Program-made: the position numbers and the translations under genes
Assembly: GCF_000378465.1 (NCBI RefSeq)
Contig: NZ_KB899933.1
Location: 18,767 to 82,766 of the forward strand
DNA: 64,000 bases
Source of the DNA: Elioraea tepidiphila DSM 17972
GTDB taxonomy: Bacteria; Pseudomonadota; Alphaproteobacteria; Acetobacterales; Acetobacteraceae
Reading direction: 5' to 3'
Shown: piece by piece, positions 1 to 9,117 of the stretch
Position numbering within the stretch: the first letter of the stretch is position 1
Layout: every line of letters starts with the position of its first letter
Notes under the pieces: generated by a model
The model's input: only the letters and a program-made list of their open reading frames with translations
Told to the model about the DNA's origin: nothing
Database searches by the model: none

Positions 1-1273
1 ACACGAGTGGCGACGTGTCGGCGGCAGCCACAGCTTCGAGCGGCACGTCGACGATAGCGTCGTCATTCGCAACCAGCTCGACAATGGCCGACCCGTGGAG
101 GACGTCAGTCCCAAGCGCGGGCGAAGACGGCCACCAGCGCAGCCGGTCGAACACGGCCTCAAAGGTCCCGGGGTCGCTGGCGCGCGCGTCGTCAAGCGGC
201 AGTGCCTCACCGGGTTCATAGGCCGGGATGTCGGCAGCATCCACCGTACGTCCGCCATCTGCGACCACCGTCAGGCCCAGCTCGTCCAAGACCCGACCGG
301 CGGGCACACGCCGATAGAGGCACGCTTCCTCGTTGATGCCGGGCTCCTCCCCGCGGCCCAGAGCGGCCAGGGTGCAGTTCGCGCTGCCGACCAGCACGTG
401 ATCGGTATCTCCGGTATTCGCGACGATCAGCTTCGCATGGACAAACCGCGAGTTGCGCTTCGGGAAGCGTCGCTCATCGAAGCCCGCAAGCTCGCCCACC
501 CGGACCGCGCGCCCGTTCCGCAGCGCGTCCTTCGGGAACAGGCCCTGCACTGTGTCGATCAGCGCCGCCGTCTCAGCTGCGTCGAGGCGCTCCTGGAGCT
601 GCCTGAGCGCCGCGAGCCTCTCATCCCAGTACGGCGAAAGCACGATCAACCGGTCGGCGGACGCATCGCCGACCATTCGGAGAAAACGGGCGCCGATCCC
701 CTCGGGCGCGCCGGACGCGATGAACGCCGCTTGCGTGCCGTCTGCCAGCGTTTCGAGACCTTCCGCCGGACGTGCACGCAAGAGCCAAGGCGTCCGGGCC
801 CGAGCCCACTCTATCTTGTCCGCCACGGCCTGCTGCCGCTCGTCGAGGAAGCGCCTCAGGAACGCCCACCCAGCGGCGATGAGGCGTTGCTCGCCCGTGT
901 CCTCCAATCCGCACTCGAGGAGGCTTGCGAGCTCCAGATTTCCTGCCAACCCAGCCCCCGTTGCGTTGGCAGACGCGACGATCATCCGCCCACCCTTGCG
1001 GCCCAGCTGGAGGAAGATTTTCGGATGAAATACGCCGCCGCTCGCCGACGCTTTCACAAGCAGGTAGTGCGCGCCGGCAGAGCGCGGCGGGGGCGAGCCG
1101 CCATTTAGCGCTAGCCCCACCATCGCCGCATCGGCGATGAGCACGACGTTGCGGCAGCCGGCACCGCGGAGCCGGCTCAGCGCGATCGTCTCGAACGCCT
1201 CGAAGTCGATCCCAAAGCTGCTGATGATCGCGGTGTGGTACCCCGTGTCTCCCAGGCGCTCGTAGAGCCTCAT
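1..1273 (-). CDS. PLD-like (HKD) domain protein, 3' end outside window
   Basis: This minus-strand frame opens with ATG at 1273 and stays open to the window edge, so about 424 residues are visible and the C-terminus is missing. It shows two phospholipase-D-fold half-sites: FHPKIFLQL followed by MIVASANAT, and FVHAKLIVAN followed by LVGSANCTLAALG. Both match the HxK...(G)SxN pattern of HKD nucleases and phosphatidyltransferases. The canonical Asp after HxK is not obvious, so catalysis is uncertain. The ATG overlaps the stop of the preceding gene (ATGA), so the two are translationally coupled. PLD proteins beside helicase-nucleases are common in defence loci (DrmC of DISARM is one example), which is the basis for suspecting a defence role. 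Specific function is unknown. Confidence 0.75.
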   Translation of the reverse strand, partial: MRLYERLGDTGYHTAIISSFGIDFEAFETIALSRLRGAGCRNVVLIADAAMVGLALNGGSPPPRSAGAHYLLVKASASGGVFHPKIFLQLGRKGGRMIVASANATGAGLAGNLELASLLECGLEDTGEQRLIAAGWAFLRRFLDERQQAVADKIEWARARTPWLLRARPAEGLETLADGTQAAFIASGAPEGIGARFLRMVGDASADRLIVLSPYWDERLAALRQLQERLDAAETAALIDTVQGLFPKDALRNGRAVRVGELAGFDERRFPKRNSRFVHAKLIVANTGDTDHVLVGSANCTLAALGRGEEPGINEEACLYRRVPAGRVLDELGLTVVADGGRTVDAADIPAYEPGEALPLDDARASDPGTFEAVFDRLRWWPSSPALGTDVLHGSAIVELVANDDAIVDVPLEAVAAADTSPLV

Positions 1274-2946
1274 GTCGCCTCCGCCAGCTCGCGTCCGCGC
1301 TCGGTCAGCCCGGAAGGACTAAGGAGGTGGATGTCGCGCAGAAACGTCAGGGCATTGCCGAGCCTGGGGTTGGTCAGCACCGGCCCATCTTTTGAGCGCA
1401 CGCGGACTTTTCCGTCGTCGGCCTCAAGCAGGAAGGTGTAGTCGCCCTGATGTCGCAGCTTTTGCATGGCGACCCAGAGATGCCGATCCAGCACCCGCTC
1501 CCGCATGAGCCGGGCCAGTGTCTGGTCGAGGGGCGCATCCTGGTAGGCGTCTAGGAAGGCGAGCTCAGATGCGAGCGACCGGAAGGCCGCGCCATCGATC
1601 CCCTCACCACCGAGTTCCGCCGCGAGCAGAGCGCGGCTCGGCGCGCAGCGCTGGTGCAATACGGCCAGCAACTCGATGGCAGCCCGAGCGCTGGCGACGT
1701 CTGCTCGCTCTTCGCCCCTCCCCGCATCCAAGACGGCCTCGGAGAGGGCGCGCTCCGACCCCCGTTCCGCGCGCGACTGAGAATTCGTGGCCGTCGGCAA
1801 CGCAGCGACCAGCTGCCGCCATGTCCGCGGCCAGCCCGCAGCGCCCACCTCAAGCGCGTCCACAGCCTCGGCAACCGCGCGCGCAGGCTCTATGCCTGTC
1901 GTATAGGACTCGACCGTGTCGAGGAGCCACTTCAGCAGAGCCTCACAGGCGATGCGGCCGAGGTCGCCGGCCTGGTAGGCCCACCAGCGCTGCCGATGCG
2001 CCTCTAGCTCGTCCCCAAGACGGGTGACCGGCTGTCCGTTGGGCGCAGCCCCGGCATAACACACCCAGCGTAGGACATCCGCGCTCGCTTCGCCGTCGAT
2101 CACGCCCGTGATCTGGAGAGCAAGCCGGAGAGAGCGCTGGCGCGCGACGTCGTTCGGCCTCGGATCCTCGAATGCGGCGAAGAGGAGCCGCTGGTACGCG
2201 TCCCGCTCGGCAGTGTTCTCCCCGATGCCCGCTGGGAGAACCGGCGTCAGGGACGCGAGATCCGCCTTGGTGACGCGCCCCTCCTGAGCGAGCGTGAAGA
2301 AGGAGTCGGCCAGAGGGCCAATCGCCTCGGCGAAGCCGTCCGCGAGCACGTCGCCAAGGCCCGGCGCCGGTACTGGAATCTCGTGCTGACTTGCCTCCCC
2401 GAAGACGCCTACCTCGTAGAGCTGGCTGGCATAGGCCGCGCCGTAGGCGCCCCAGGCCTGCTTCAAGTAGGGCGTACCGGCGCCGCCTGGATCAGTGTCC
2501 TGCCTGAAGTCGATCAGGCTGCCGCGGTGCTCCCCAAGACGGCGGGCGGCCCAGAGCACGCCAGCCACACCACCATTACCATCTTCGCCAGCGGCATTGG
2601 CCGCGACGAGGGCGAGTAAGGCCTCCGCTCGCCGGACCGTTCGCTTCCAGCTCTCCAGACGCGTGTCGCCGATCCGCTCCGCGTAGGTACGGCAGAGCCA
2701 CGCATAGAGCCCGTAGTATCGAATGCGGAGGGTGACATTGCTGATGCCGGGAACGAGCCGCTGGTACAAATTCACGGAAGCGGCCTGCATGCCGAGCGGG
2801 TCGAGGCCGCTCTTTTGCCGGAGTTCCGTCCATTCCGGTATCGCGACCAACGGGCGCGAGGTTGTTGACACTTTCAGATGGCCTCGTGGGAGGTCGGGAG
2901 CAGGTCGCGAGACGGCACGGCTATACAGTGCCGCCCGCAGTTGCAC
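1270..2946 (-). CDS. Large uncharacterised protein of the helicase/PLD operon
   Basis: This is a 558-residue protein with no signal peptide or membrane segment. Its N-terminal region carries a conserved-looking block ([20 protein letters not shown] at about residues 59-78), followed by mostly helical, Ala/Leu/Arg-rich sequence. The style recalls DUF6361-like proteins that accompany helicases, but I cannot confirm that assignment. The ATG at 2946 overlaps the end of the helicase gene by 26 bases. A GTG at 2871 is an alternative start and would leave a gap. The stop overlaps the PLD gene start. The order helicase-nuclease, this gene, PLD suggests a three-component complex, probably antiphage; that is inference. 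Confidence 0.7.
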   Translation of the reverse strand: MQLRAALYSRAVSRPAPDLPRGHLKVSTTSRPLVAIPEWTELRQKSGLDPLGMQAASVNLYQRLVPGISNVTLRIRYYGLYAWLCRTYAERIGDTRLESWKRTVRRAEALLALVAANAAGEDGNGGVAGVLWAARRLGEHRGSLIDFRQDTDPGGAGTPYLKQAWGAYGAAYASQLYEVGVFGEASQHEIPVPAPGLGDVLADGFAEAIGPLADSFFTLAQEGRVTKADLASLTPVLPAGIGENTAERDAYQRLLFAAFEDPRPNDVARQRSLRLALQITGVIDGEASADVLRWVCYAGAAPNGQPVTRLGDELEAHRQRWWAYQAGDLGRIACEALLKWLLDTVESYTTGIEPARAVAEAVDALEVGAAGWPRTWRQLVAALPTATNSQSRAERGSERALSEAVLDAGRGEERADVASARAAIELLAVLHQRCAPSRALLAAELGGEGIDGAAFRSLASELAFLDAYQDAPLDQTLARLMRERVLDRHLWVAMQKLRHQGDYTFLLEADDGKVRVRSKDGPVLTNPRLGNALTFLRDIHLLSPSGLTERGRELAEAT

Positions 2947-4252
2947 GGGCGCCAGCGAACATCTTCCCCACGTAGGTCAAACTGTCATCGATCTGGAACA
3001 GGATGTGCCGTTGTTCCATGTCGTGCTTCGATATTGACCACAGCATCTCCATCGTCGCGGCCGGCGTGTTGGAGATAATGAACGAGTCGAGAGTGACGGC
3101 GGGATCACCTAGGCGCTGCTCGATCTCCTTGATCGTCAGGTAGAATTCGATTTTCGGATCGGTCTTACCGAGATTTCGGATGCCTTTGGGGTCGATAAAC
3201 AGGACGCGCTGCCGCTGACCTTCGAGCAGCCATAGGATGAAATCCGGGTAGAAGTTGCCGGCTTCGAAAAAGCCGACGCCCCGCCCTCGGCTCATGTTGC
3301 GGAGCAGGTAGATCTGCTTGCCCTTGAGGAAGTCCTTGCCCTCCTGGCTCTCGCAGAAGGTTCGTAGATCCTCCACGAAGTCGCGTTCGCCCTTGTTGAG
3401 CGGCACCGGCTTGATCTCAACCACGGCCGAGTCGCAGTACAGCAATGGCCGGTAGAGGTGCGCATCGAAGCCGATCGCCTTGAGGCCTTGGAACTCCCAA
3501 TTCCGCAGGGTTCCGGCCTCGATTTCGGCCTTCAGCTCTTCCAGCTTGGCAGCGATATCCTCGCGCGAACGATCGATGAGGATGCGGTAATAGTTCTCGC
3601 CGCTCGGGTCATCTGCGTGCGGGAAGTTGGCATCGTTCTCGTCCAGGTCGCGCAGCTCGAGATGCGGAAGCTCCCATTCTCGTTTGCGGAAGGTGTAGTA
3701 CCGCTCCGCGTACTTTCGCAGCAGCGCGGCTGCGATCTCCTGCCAGAGCCGAACCCGGTCAAACGACCGGAAGCTGAGTTCCTCGGCCGGGATCTGGATA
3801 CGATACCAGCTTGTGTCCGCCAGCAGGTCGAGGATGGCCTTCCGCGAGAGATTGAAGTTGTGCCAGCCACGCTCCGCCTTGAAGCTTTCCAGCTCGAAGA
3901 ACAGCGCGTCAATGTCTAGCGCCGCGACATGAAGCGGCGTCAGGTGCGCCTCGTTGAGTGCGGCCTGGCCATCGCCTCCTGAAAGCCCACGCGCGCGCAT
4001 GGCTTGAATCTTCGGATACCAGTTCAGGACCACTTGGCTCTGCTGGAGGGCCTTGGCTTCAACCCTGTCAGCAGGATTGGGCCTGGCGAGGGTGGGAATC
4101 GGAGCCAGCTTCCGGAAGGCGTCGCCGAACTCGGTCGTGACGCCGTTGATGGTTCTCTTGAGACGGATCGTCTTGAGCTTCTGCGTACCGAGATTCTTGA
4201 CGACAGGGAGGATGAACTCGATCCGATCGTCGTTGGTCGGCAGCCCCTCCTC
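2921..4252 (-). pseudogene. C-terminal fragment of a helicase/type III restriction-like nuclease, cut by IS3
   Basis: The frame is open from the stop at 2921 back to the IS3 boundary at 4252 (about 443 residues). A GTG at 4033 is available internally but is unlikely to be the native start. Near the C-terminus, [14 protein letters not shown] followed by [13 protein letters not shown] fits a PD-(D/E)xK nuclease core with Asp in place of Glu, as at the end of type III Res-like helicase-nucleases. No helicase motifs are left: they would lie upstream, where the IS now sits, and the sequence beyond the IS does not resume a recognisable helicase. The fragment may be a dead gene. The two downstream partners look intact. 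Confidence 0.7.
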
Positions 4253-4291
4253 TGAACCGCCCCGGGATTGCCGGAGGCCAGTTTCGTCAAA

Positions 4292-5197
4292 TTATGCAGC
4301 CATGGGTGTGTCGTCCAGCATGGCGTAGTAGCGCTCCTCGGCTTCGGCAGGCGGGATGTTACCGATGGGCTCGAGCAGTCGCCGATGGTTGAACCAGTTG
4401 ACCCACTCCAGCGTGGCGTATTCGACGGCCTCGAAGTTGCGCCATGGCCCGCGCCTGTGGATGACCTCGGCTTTGTAGAGGCCGTTGATCGTTTCGGCCA
4501 AAGCGTTGTCATAGCTGTCGCCGACGCTGCCGACGGATGGCTCGATCCCGGCTTCGGCAAGGCGCTCGGAGTATCTGATCGAGACGTACTGACTACCGCG
4601 ATCAGAGTGATGGATGAGACCGCCGCGGCGCGTCGGTCGGCGATCATGAAGTGCCTGTTCCAAAGCATCAAGCACGAAGCTGGCATGGGCAGTCCGCGAT
4701 GCGCGCCAGCCAACGATCCGGCGAGCGAACGTGTCGATGACGAACGCGACGTAAACGAACCCGGTCCAGGTTGCGACATAGGTAAAGTCCGAGACCCAGA
4801 GCATGTTCGGCGCTGGGGCGTGGAACTGCCGGTTGACCTGATCGAGCGGACAGGGCGCGGCCTTGTCGCTCACCGTCGTCCTGACTGGCTTGCCACGGAT
4901 CACACCCTGTAGGCCGAGGTCACGCATCAGCCGTTCGACCGTGCAGCGGGCAATATCGAAGCCCTCACGCTGCATCTGCCGCCACACCTTGCGCACGCCA
5001 TAGACCTTGAAGTTGGCGTCGAACACGCGGCGCACTTCCGCCTTCATCGCCTCGTCGCGCTGAGCGCGTGGCGACAGTCGCGACGGATCGCGGCGCTGTG
5101 CCACACGCTCATGGTAGGTGGATGGGGCGATCGGCAGAACCCGGCAGATCGGCTCGACCCCATACTCACCACGATGCTCATCAATGAAGCTGGTCAT
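4292..5197 (-). CDS. IS3-family transposase OrfB (DDE integrase core)
   Basis: This 301-residue protein has an HTH_21-like N-terminal region (residues 10-60) and an rve integrase core. The DDE triad is visible: Asp in [12 protein letters not shown], Asp in [11 protein letters not shown], and Glu in [14 protein letters not shown]. The protein is full length and has no frameshift, so the element may still be active. It catalyses cut-and-circularise transposition together with OrfA. Confidence 0.93.
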   Translation of the reverse strand: MTSFIDEHRGEYGVEPICRVLPIAPSTYHERVAQRRDPSRLSPRAQRDEAMKAEVRRVFDANFKVYGVRKVWRQMQREGFDIARCTVERLMRDLGLQGVIRGKPVRTTVSDKAAPCPLDQVNRQFHAPAPNMLWVSDFTYVATWTGFVYVAFVIDTFARRIVGWRASRTAHASFVLDALEQALHDRRPTRRGGLIHHSDRGSQYVSIRYSERLAEAGIEPSVGSVGDSYDNALAETINGLYKAEVIHRRGPWRNFEAVEYATLEWVNWFNHRRLLEPIGNIPPAEAEERYYAMLDDTPMAA

Positions 5198-5520
5198 CGC
5201 TTGAACGGGCGGTCGAGCTCCGCCTGGGCAAAATATGCAGAAGCCTTGCGTAGGATCTCGTTGGCCTGCCGCAGCTCCCGGTTCTCTCGTTCCAGCGCCT
5301 TCAGCCGGTCAGCCACCTCGACCGGAATGCCGGCACGCTTGCCGCTGTTCACCTCGGCCTTCTTCACCCACTCCAGCAGCGTGTGACCCGAGCAGCCAAT
5401 CATCGCCGCTATCGATGTGATCGCCGCCCACCGGGAGGGATGCTCGCCTTCCTGGTCCAGCACCAGGCGGACTGCCCGCTCGCGAACCTCAGGGGAAAAC
5501 TTGTTCGTCGTCTTGCTCAT
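5194..5520 (-). CDS. IS3-family transposase OrfA
   Basis: This 108-residue protein starts [20 protein letters not shown], the typical opening of IS3-family OrfA. It has an N-terminal helix-turn-helix for binding the terminal repeats and a C-terminal leucine-zipper-like coiled coil ([20 protein letters not shown]). Its stop overlaps the orfB ATG (ATGA at 5197-5194). No A-rich slippery heptamer is obvious at the junction, so coupling by reinitiation is at least as likely as an OrfAB frameshift fusion. Confidence 0.92.
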   Translation of the reverse strand: MSKTTNKFSPEVRERAVRLVLDQEGEHPSRWAAITSIAAMIGCSGHTLLEWVKKAEVNSGKRAGIPVEVADRLKALERENRELRQANEILRKASAYFAQAELDRPFKR

Positions 5521-5752
5521 CCTAGACCCTTACTCTCAGGAGTTAGGGCCTCCGGCAAACCCGGGGCGGTTCAAGCCTCCGAGAACCATCCCCCGAGGTT
5601 CCGAGACGATACGCTGGTTCTGGCGGCATTATGTTGAGGAAATGCTGCCCTGAAAAGGGTGCAGCCTTCCTCCCATTACCGATCGGCAGCGACTGCGCGA
5701 CTAGAAACCCTTATTCTGGCGGTTGGCGCCTGTGAGGCGAGTTTCGTTTCGG

Positions 5753-6133
5753 CTAAGCGTTGGATAAGGCGGTGGCCTGATCCACCCACGCCACCGGGAA
5801 CGGCTCCATCAGCCTCGGCAGCATCATCCCCTCTGGCTGCCGCCCATCCAGGATCGCCTCCACGATGTCCGGCGCCAGCAGCGTCAGTCGCAGCACGCGC
5901 GAGACGTAGGACGAGTTGATCTTCTCGGCGGCGGCGAGCTCGTTGATGGTGGCGAACCGCCCGGCCTCCAGCATCCGTCGCCACCGGTAGGCCCGGGCGA
6001 CCGCCTTGATGAGCGTTGCGTCCTGGCGGCGCTCCAGCGCCAGCACGCCGGGCGTGACCATCGCCTTCCGCGCACTCCGCGGCTTCACCCGAAGCGGGAT
6101 GACTACCGTGAGGATCTGCGCAGCCTCACTCAT
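5753..6133 (-). CDS. Small HTH protein of the recombinase operon
   Basis: This 126-residue basic protein carries a ParB/KorB-like helix-turn-helix in its middle (INELAAAEKINSSYVSRVLR), followed by a region rich in Leu and Ala. Proteins of this kind regularly follow serine recombinases in alphaproteobacterial prophages and islands. Its ATG overlaps the recombinase stop (6130-6133), so it is translated from the same message. A role as a recombination directionality factor or recombinase regulator is plausible but not shown by sequence. Confidence 0.75.
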   Translation of the reverse strand: MSEAAQILTVVIPLRVKPRSARKAMVTPGVLALERRQDATLIKAVARAYRWRRMLEAGRFATINELAAAEKINSSYVSRVLRLTLLAPDIVEAILDGRQPEGMMLPRLMEPFPVAWVDQATALSNA

Positions 6134-7482
6134 GCAGCCGCCCTCCGGGTCTCGGACGCCTGGGCGGCAAGGTCACGCACGAGGCCGCCGAGCCCGTCCA
6201 GCCGCAGCCGCACCGCGGCTCCCTCGGCCCGGACGTCAACCCGGTCCACCAGCAGTCGCACAATGCGCGCCCGCTCGGCTTGGAAGAGCTCGTCCCACAG
6301 AGGCTCGATCTGCTCGAGCGCCAGCAGCACCTCCTGTTCGGTGACGTCCGACGCCGTGGCGCGCGCCGCCCGCCACGTGCCTACGACCATCTCGGGCTGC
6401 CGCAACAGCGCGCGGACCTGGGCGACCACCGCCGCCTCGATCTCCCCGGCCGGGAGGCGTGCGATCGCCGGCCGCTCGGTGGCACCGCCCTTCAGCATGG
6501 CTTGGCTGACATAGTAGCGGTACATCTGCCCGCCCCGGCCGCGGCTGTGGCTGGGCGACATGGCGCGCCCCTCGCTGTCGAAGATCAGCCCGCGCAGCAG
6601 TGGCGCCGTGGTGTTCCGCGTCTGGTTGACCCGCACCCGCGGGCTGACCTGTAGGATGGCGTGCACCGCATCCCACTGCGCCTGACCGACGATCGCGTCG
6701 TGCTCGCCTGGATAGGCCGTGCCCTTGTGCACCGCCTCGCCCAGGTACACGCGGTTGCTGAGGATGCGGTAGACGTCGCTCTTCGTCAGCGGGCGCCCCC
6801 GCTTCGTGGTCGCACCCTCGTCGCGCAGCACCTGCACCAGCTTGGTGCAGGACTCCAACCCCACGAAGCCCTGGAAGATCCGCCGCACCAGCGCGGCCTC
6901 GGCGTCGTTCACCACCAGTTTCCGCTCGCGGACGTCGTAACCGAGGGGCACGTAGCCGCCCATCCACATGCCGCGCTTGCGCGATGCCGCCACCTTGTCG
7001 CGGATGCGCTCGCCAATGACCTCGCGCTCGAACTGCGCAAAGCTGAGCAGGATGTTCAGCGTGAGCCGGCCCATGCTGGTAGTGGTATTGAAGCTTTGCG
7101 TCACGCTGACGAACGTGACGTCGTTCGCGTCGAACACCTCGACCAGCTTGGTGAAGTCGACCAGCGACCGGCTCAGGCGGTCAATCTTGTAGACCACCAC
7201 CACGTCGACAAGCCCGTACTGGATGTCGGCGACCAGCCGCTTCAGGGCGGGGCGTTCGAGGGTGCCGCCGGAGATGCCGCCGTCGTCGTACCGGTCGCGC
7301 ACCAGCACCCAGCCCTCGGCGCGCTGGCTGGCAATGAAGGCCTCGCAGGCCTCGCGTTGGGCGTCGAGGGAGTTGAACTCCATGTCGAGGCCTTCCTCGC
7401 TCGACTTCCGGGTATAGACCGCGCAGCGGAGCTTCCGCACGGTGGCCAGCATCGCACCGGCCGGCTTCGCGTCGCGCTTCAT
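6130..7482 (-). CDS. Large serine recombinase (phage integrase/excisionase)
   Basis: This 450-residue resolvase/invertase-family recombinase catalyses site-specific integration and excision. The N-terminal catalytic domain includes AVYTRKSSEEGLDMEFNSLD, in which the Ser of KSS is the nucleophile, plus YDDGGISGGTLERPAL and VYKIDRLSRS. A Recombinase domain follows (RRIFQGFVGLESCTKLVQVL to the VYLGEAVHKG region). The zinc-ribbon cysteines usual in this family are not evident in the C-terminal part. The start at 7482 (MKRDAKPAG) overlaps the DUF2924 stop. A longer upstream frame exists but reads out of phase through DUF2924 and was rejected. Confidence 0.93.
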   Translation of the reverse strand: MKRDAKPAGAMLATVRKLRCAVYTRKSSEEGLDMEFNSLDAQREACEAFIASQRAEGWVLVRDRYDDGGISGGTLERPALKRLVADIQYGLVDVVVVYKIDRLSRSLVDFTKLVEVFDANDVTFVSVTQSFNTTTSMGRLTLNILLSFAQFEREVIGERIRDKVAASRKRGMWMGGYVPLGYDVRERKLVVNDAEAALVRRIFQGFVGLESCTKLVQVLRDEGATTKRGRPLTKSDVYRILSNRVYLGEAVHKGTAYPGEHDAIVGQAQWDAVHAILQVSPRVRVNQTRNTTAPLLRGLIFDSEGRAMSPSHSRGRGGQMYRYYVSQAMLKGGATERPAIARLPAGEIEAAVVAQVRALLRQPEMVVGTWRAARATASDVTEQEVLLALEQIEPLWDELFQAERARIVRLLVDRVDVRAEGAAVRLRLDGLGGLVRDLAAQASETRRAAA

Positions 7483-7985
7483 GCCGCGCTCCGGCTCGGG
7501 CGCAGCCCGAAGAACACGCGCCCATTCCAGCGCGTGCCGGTGATGGCGCGCGCGATGGCGGAGAGCGACTGGTAGGGCTGGCCCTGGTACTCGTAGCCGG
7601 CGCGCGTGACGGTCACCACGTGCTCGACGCCCTGGTACTCGCGGATCAGCTGCGTGCCGGCGATCGGCTTGTCGTCGCCGCGCATGCGGCGGATCGTGAC
7701 CTTCCCCCCGTCGAGCTGCTCGCCGAGCGCCTCGAGGCGGGCCAGGGTCTCGGGCTTCAGGCCGCCATAGGCGAGCTCCTGGATCCGATAGGCCAGGCGG
7801 CTTTCCAGGAAGCGCCGATTGTAGGGCGGCGGCTCGGTGCCGAAGAGCTCCCGCCACTGCTGCTTCAGTGCCGGCGTGGCGGCGGTCTTGAGGGAGGCGA
7901 GCCGGCCCAGCACGTCGGCGGGTGGGATGGCGGGTGCGGTGAACGCCGGCGGGGTGGCGGGCTTGGGCTTCGTCGTGCGCGTCAT
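7479..7985 (-). CDS. DUF2924 protein, partner of serine recombinase
   Basis: This 168-residue protein matches DUF2924, a family found almost always next to serine recombinases. The core runs from LKQQWRELFGTEPP through LESRLAYRIQELAYGGL to a C-terminal beta-rich part with YQSLSAIARAITGTRWNG, which resembles a small DNA-binding fold. It overlaps the genes on both sides by 4 bases. Its role is unknown; operon conservation suggests an accessory function in recombination or a directionality factor. Confidence 0.88.
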   Translation of the reverse strand: MTRTTKPKPATPPAFTAPAIPPADVLGRLASLKTAATPALKQQWRELFGTEPPPYNRRFLESRLAYRIQELAYGGLKPETLARLEALGEQLDGGKVTIRRMRGDDKPIAGTQLIREYQGVEHVVTVTRAGYEYQGQPYQSLSAIARAITGTRWNGRVFFGLRPSRSAA

Positions 7986-8227
7986 GCGTCTCTCCGGTTG
8001 GTCCGGTTCGCATGCAGGCGCTGGGTGGCCGAGAAGTGTAGCGGCTGCTCTCCGCGGTCCGCGGCGTCGCGCGCGGGTTCCTCGGCAGCGCGGCTGCGCA
8101 GCCGCAGTAGGCCGCGGGCGAGAAGGTCGCAGACCTCGCGGAGGTGGGGTGGGAGATGCTGGTTGAGGGGCTGGGCGGCGAGGCGGGCCATGCCTCGCTG
8201 CTGCCAGATGAGCGACCGCTCGTGCAA
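7982..8227 (-). CDS. Small hypothetical protein heading the recombinase operon
   Basis: This 81-residue protein is Arg/Leu rich, with a helical segment (LPPHLREVCDLLARGLLRLR) and no membrane segment. It was accepted because its stop overlaps the DUF2924 start by 4 bases (ATGA) in the same pattern as the rest of the operon. No family recognised. Confidence 0.55.
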   Translation of the reverse strand: MHERSLIWQQRGMARLAAQPLNQHLPPHLREVCDLLARGLLRLRSRAAEEPARDAADRGEQPLHFSATQRLHANRTNRRDA

Positions 8228-8255
8228 TGCACTGATTGCAGCGGGCGCGCAGCCC

Positions 8256-8912
8256 TCACATCCCGACCTGGCGCCCCAGCCAGATCACCCGCCCGATGAC
8301 GTGGATCGCATCCGGCTGGATGTCGCTGAAGGTCGGATACAGGTCCTTGTTGTCCGAGATCACGCTGATCCGCCCGTTGGTCGGATTCACCGCGACGCGT
8401 TTCACCTGCAGCCCGCCATCGGTGCGGATCACATAGATCCCGTCCTTCTGGCCCGGCCGCTGCTGGCCCATGTCGACCAGCACCGAATCGCCCTGGCGCA
8501 GCGTCGGCTCCATCGAATCGCCGTCGACCGTCAGCACGACGAGATCGCCGATGTTCCCGCGCGCCGCGCGGCGCAGCCAGTCGACCCGGAATGCAATGCG
8601 GTAGGAGGGCGGCGCGTCCTCGGCCTCAAGGCCCGGACCCGCGGAGACCATGTCGTCGTAGACCGGCAGCATGGCGAATCGATCACCGCCGATCTGGACG
8701 ATCTCCGGCATCGCGCGCGCCCGTCCCCCGGCCGCTGTCGAACCCGCCTCCAGGTAGCCGAGGATCACGGGGATCTCGTGGGCCCGCATCGGCCGCTTGC
8801 CCGCCAGAAGCCGGCTTATGGTGCTGTTGTCGACACCCATCGCGGCGGCCAGGCCCTTCTGCGACTTGCCGGGCTGGGCGAGCCCTTCTCGGATTTGCTC
8901 AATCGTCAGCAT
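8256..8912 (-). CDS. CI/LexA-like phage repressor (HTH + S24 peptidase)
   Basis: The protein has 218 residues when started at ATG 8912 (MLTIEQIREGLAQ). A longer frame to 9062 exists but would run through the operator region. The N-terminal Cro/CI HTH includes QKGLAAAMGVDNSTISRLLA. The C-terminal S24 domain shows the autocleavage Ser in VDGDSMEPTLRQGD and the Lys in GGLQVKRVAVNP. It represses lytic genes and is expected to be cleaved under RecA-mediated damage signalling. It is divergent from the Cro-like gene at 9118, forming the lysis-lysogeny switch. Confidence 0.93.
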   Translation of the reverse strand: MLTIEQIREGLAQPGKSQKGLAAAMGVDNSTISRLLAGKRPMRAHEIPVILGYLEAGSTAAGGRARAMPEIVQIGGDRFAMLPVYDDMVSAGPGLEAEDAPPSYRIAFRVDWLRRAARGNIGDLVVLTVDGDSMEPTLRQGDSVLVDMGQQRPGQKDGIYVIRTDGGLQVKRVAVNPTNGRISVISDNKDLYPTFSDIQPDAIHVIGRVIWLGRQVGM

Positions 8913-9028
8913 GGCGATTCGGCGCGCTGCATCGGTCTGCGCACAGATCGGGCTGTCGGCATGGAGGGGCTCCCACCTCGACTCGCCCCGGCTGTCCATG
9001 GGGATAGCTGTGGATACCGGGGATAGTG

Positions 9029-9043
9029 TTGCGTAATACGCAA
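9029..9043. promoter_or_regulatory. Palindromic operator of the lysogeny switch
   Basis: TTGCGTAATACGCAA is a perfect 7-1-7 inverted repeat in the 205-bp divergent region between repressor (starts 8912) and Cro-like gene (starts 9118). A related but imperfect half (ACGCAAATAGTGCA) lies about 30 bp to the right, near 9067-9080. The position and symmetry fit binding by a dimeric CI/Cro-type HTH. Confidence 0.75.
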
Positions 9044-9117
9044 TGCCAGGCCGGTCAACCACGTCACACGCAAATAGTGCATTGTAGCGCGCGCGGAGGA
9101 CGATCTACCTATCCCCC

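Larger units (their letters stand above)
4253..5573 (-). mobile_element. IS3-family insertion sequence (two-ORF, IS51/IS407-like style)
   Basis: The element is 1321 bp with terminal inverted repeats. The left end starts TGAACCGCCCCGGGATTGCC and the right end, reverse-complemented, starts TGAACCGCCCCGGGTTTGCC; about 26 bp match with one mismatch. It carries orfA and orfB on the minus strand. The flanking triplets differ (CTC on the left, AGC on the right), so no target duplication is visible. This suggests a deletion or recombination after insertion. It truncates the helicase-nuclease gene to its left. Confidence 0.92.

Noticed and set aside
95..1108. Long plus-strand open frame (337 codons)
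   Set aside because: It is the antisense shadow of the PLD-like gene; its sequence is Arg/Pro/Gln-rich with no domain, while the minus frame has HKD motifs.
1..4252. Assignment of the left operon to DISARM
   Set aside because: A PLD protein is present, but no DUF1998 (DrmB) or DrmA-like helicase or methylase is seen, so the system is left unnamed.
7483..8259. N-terminal extension of the serine recombinase to 8259
   Set aside because: The extension reads DUF2924 and the small ORF in another frame; the resolvase domain starts after ATG 7482.
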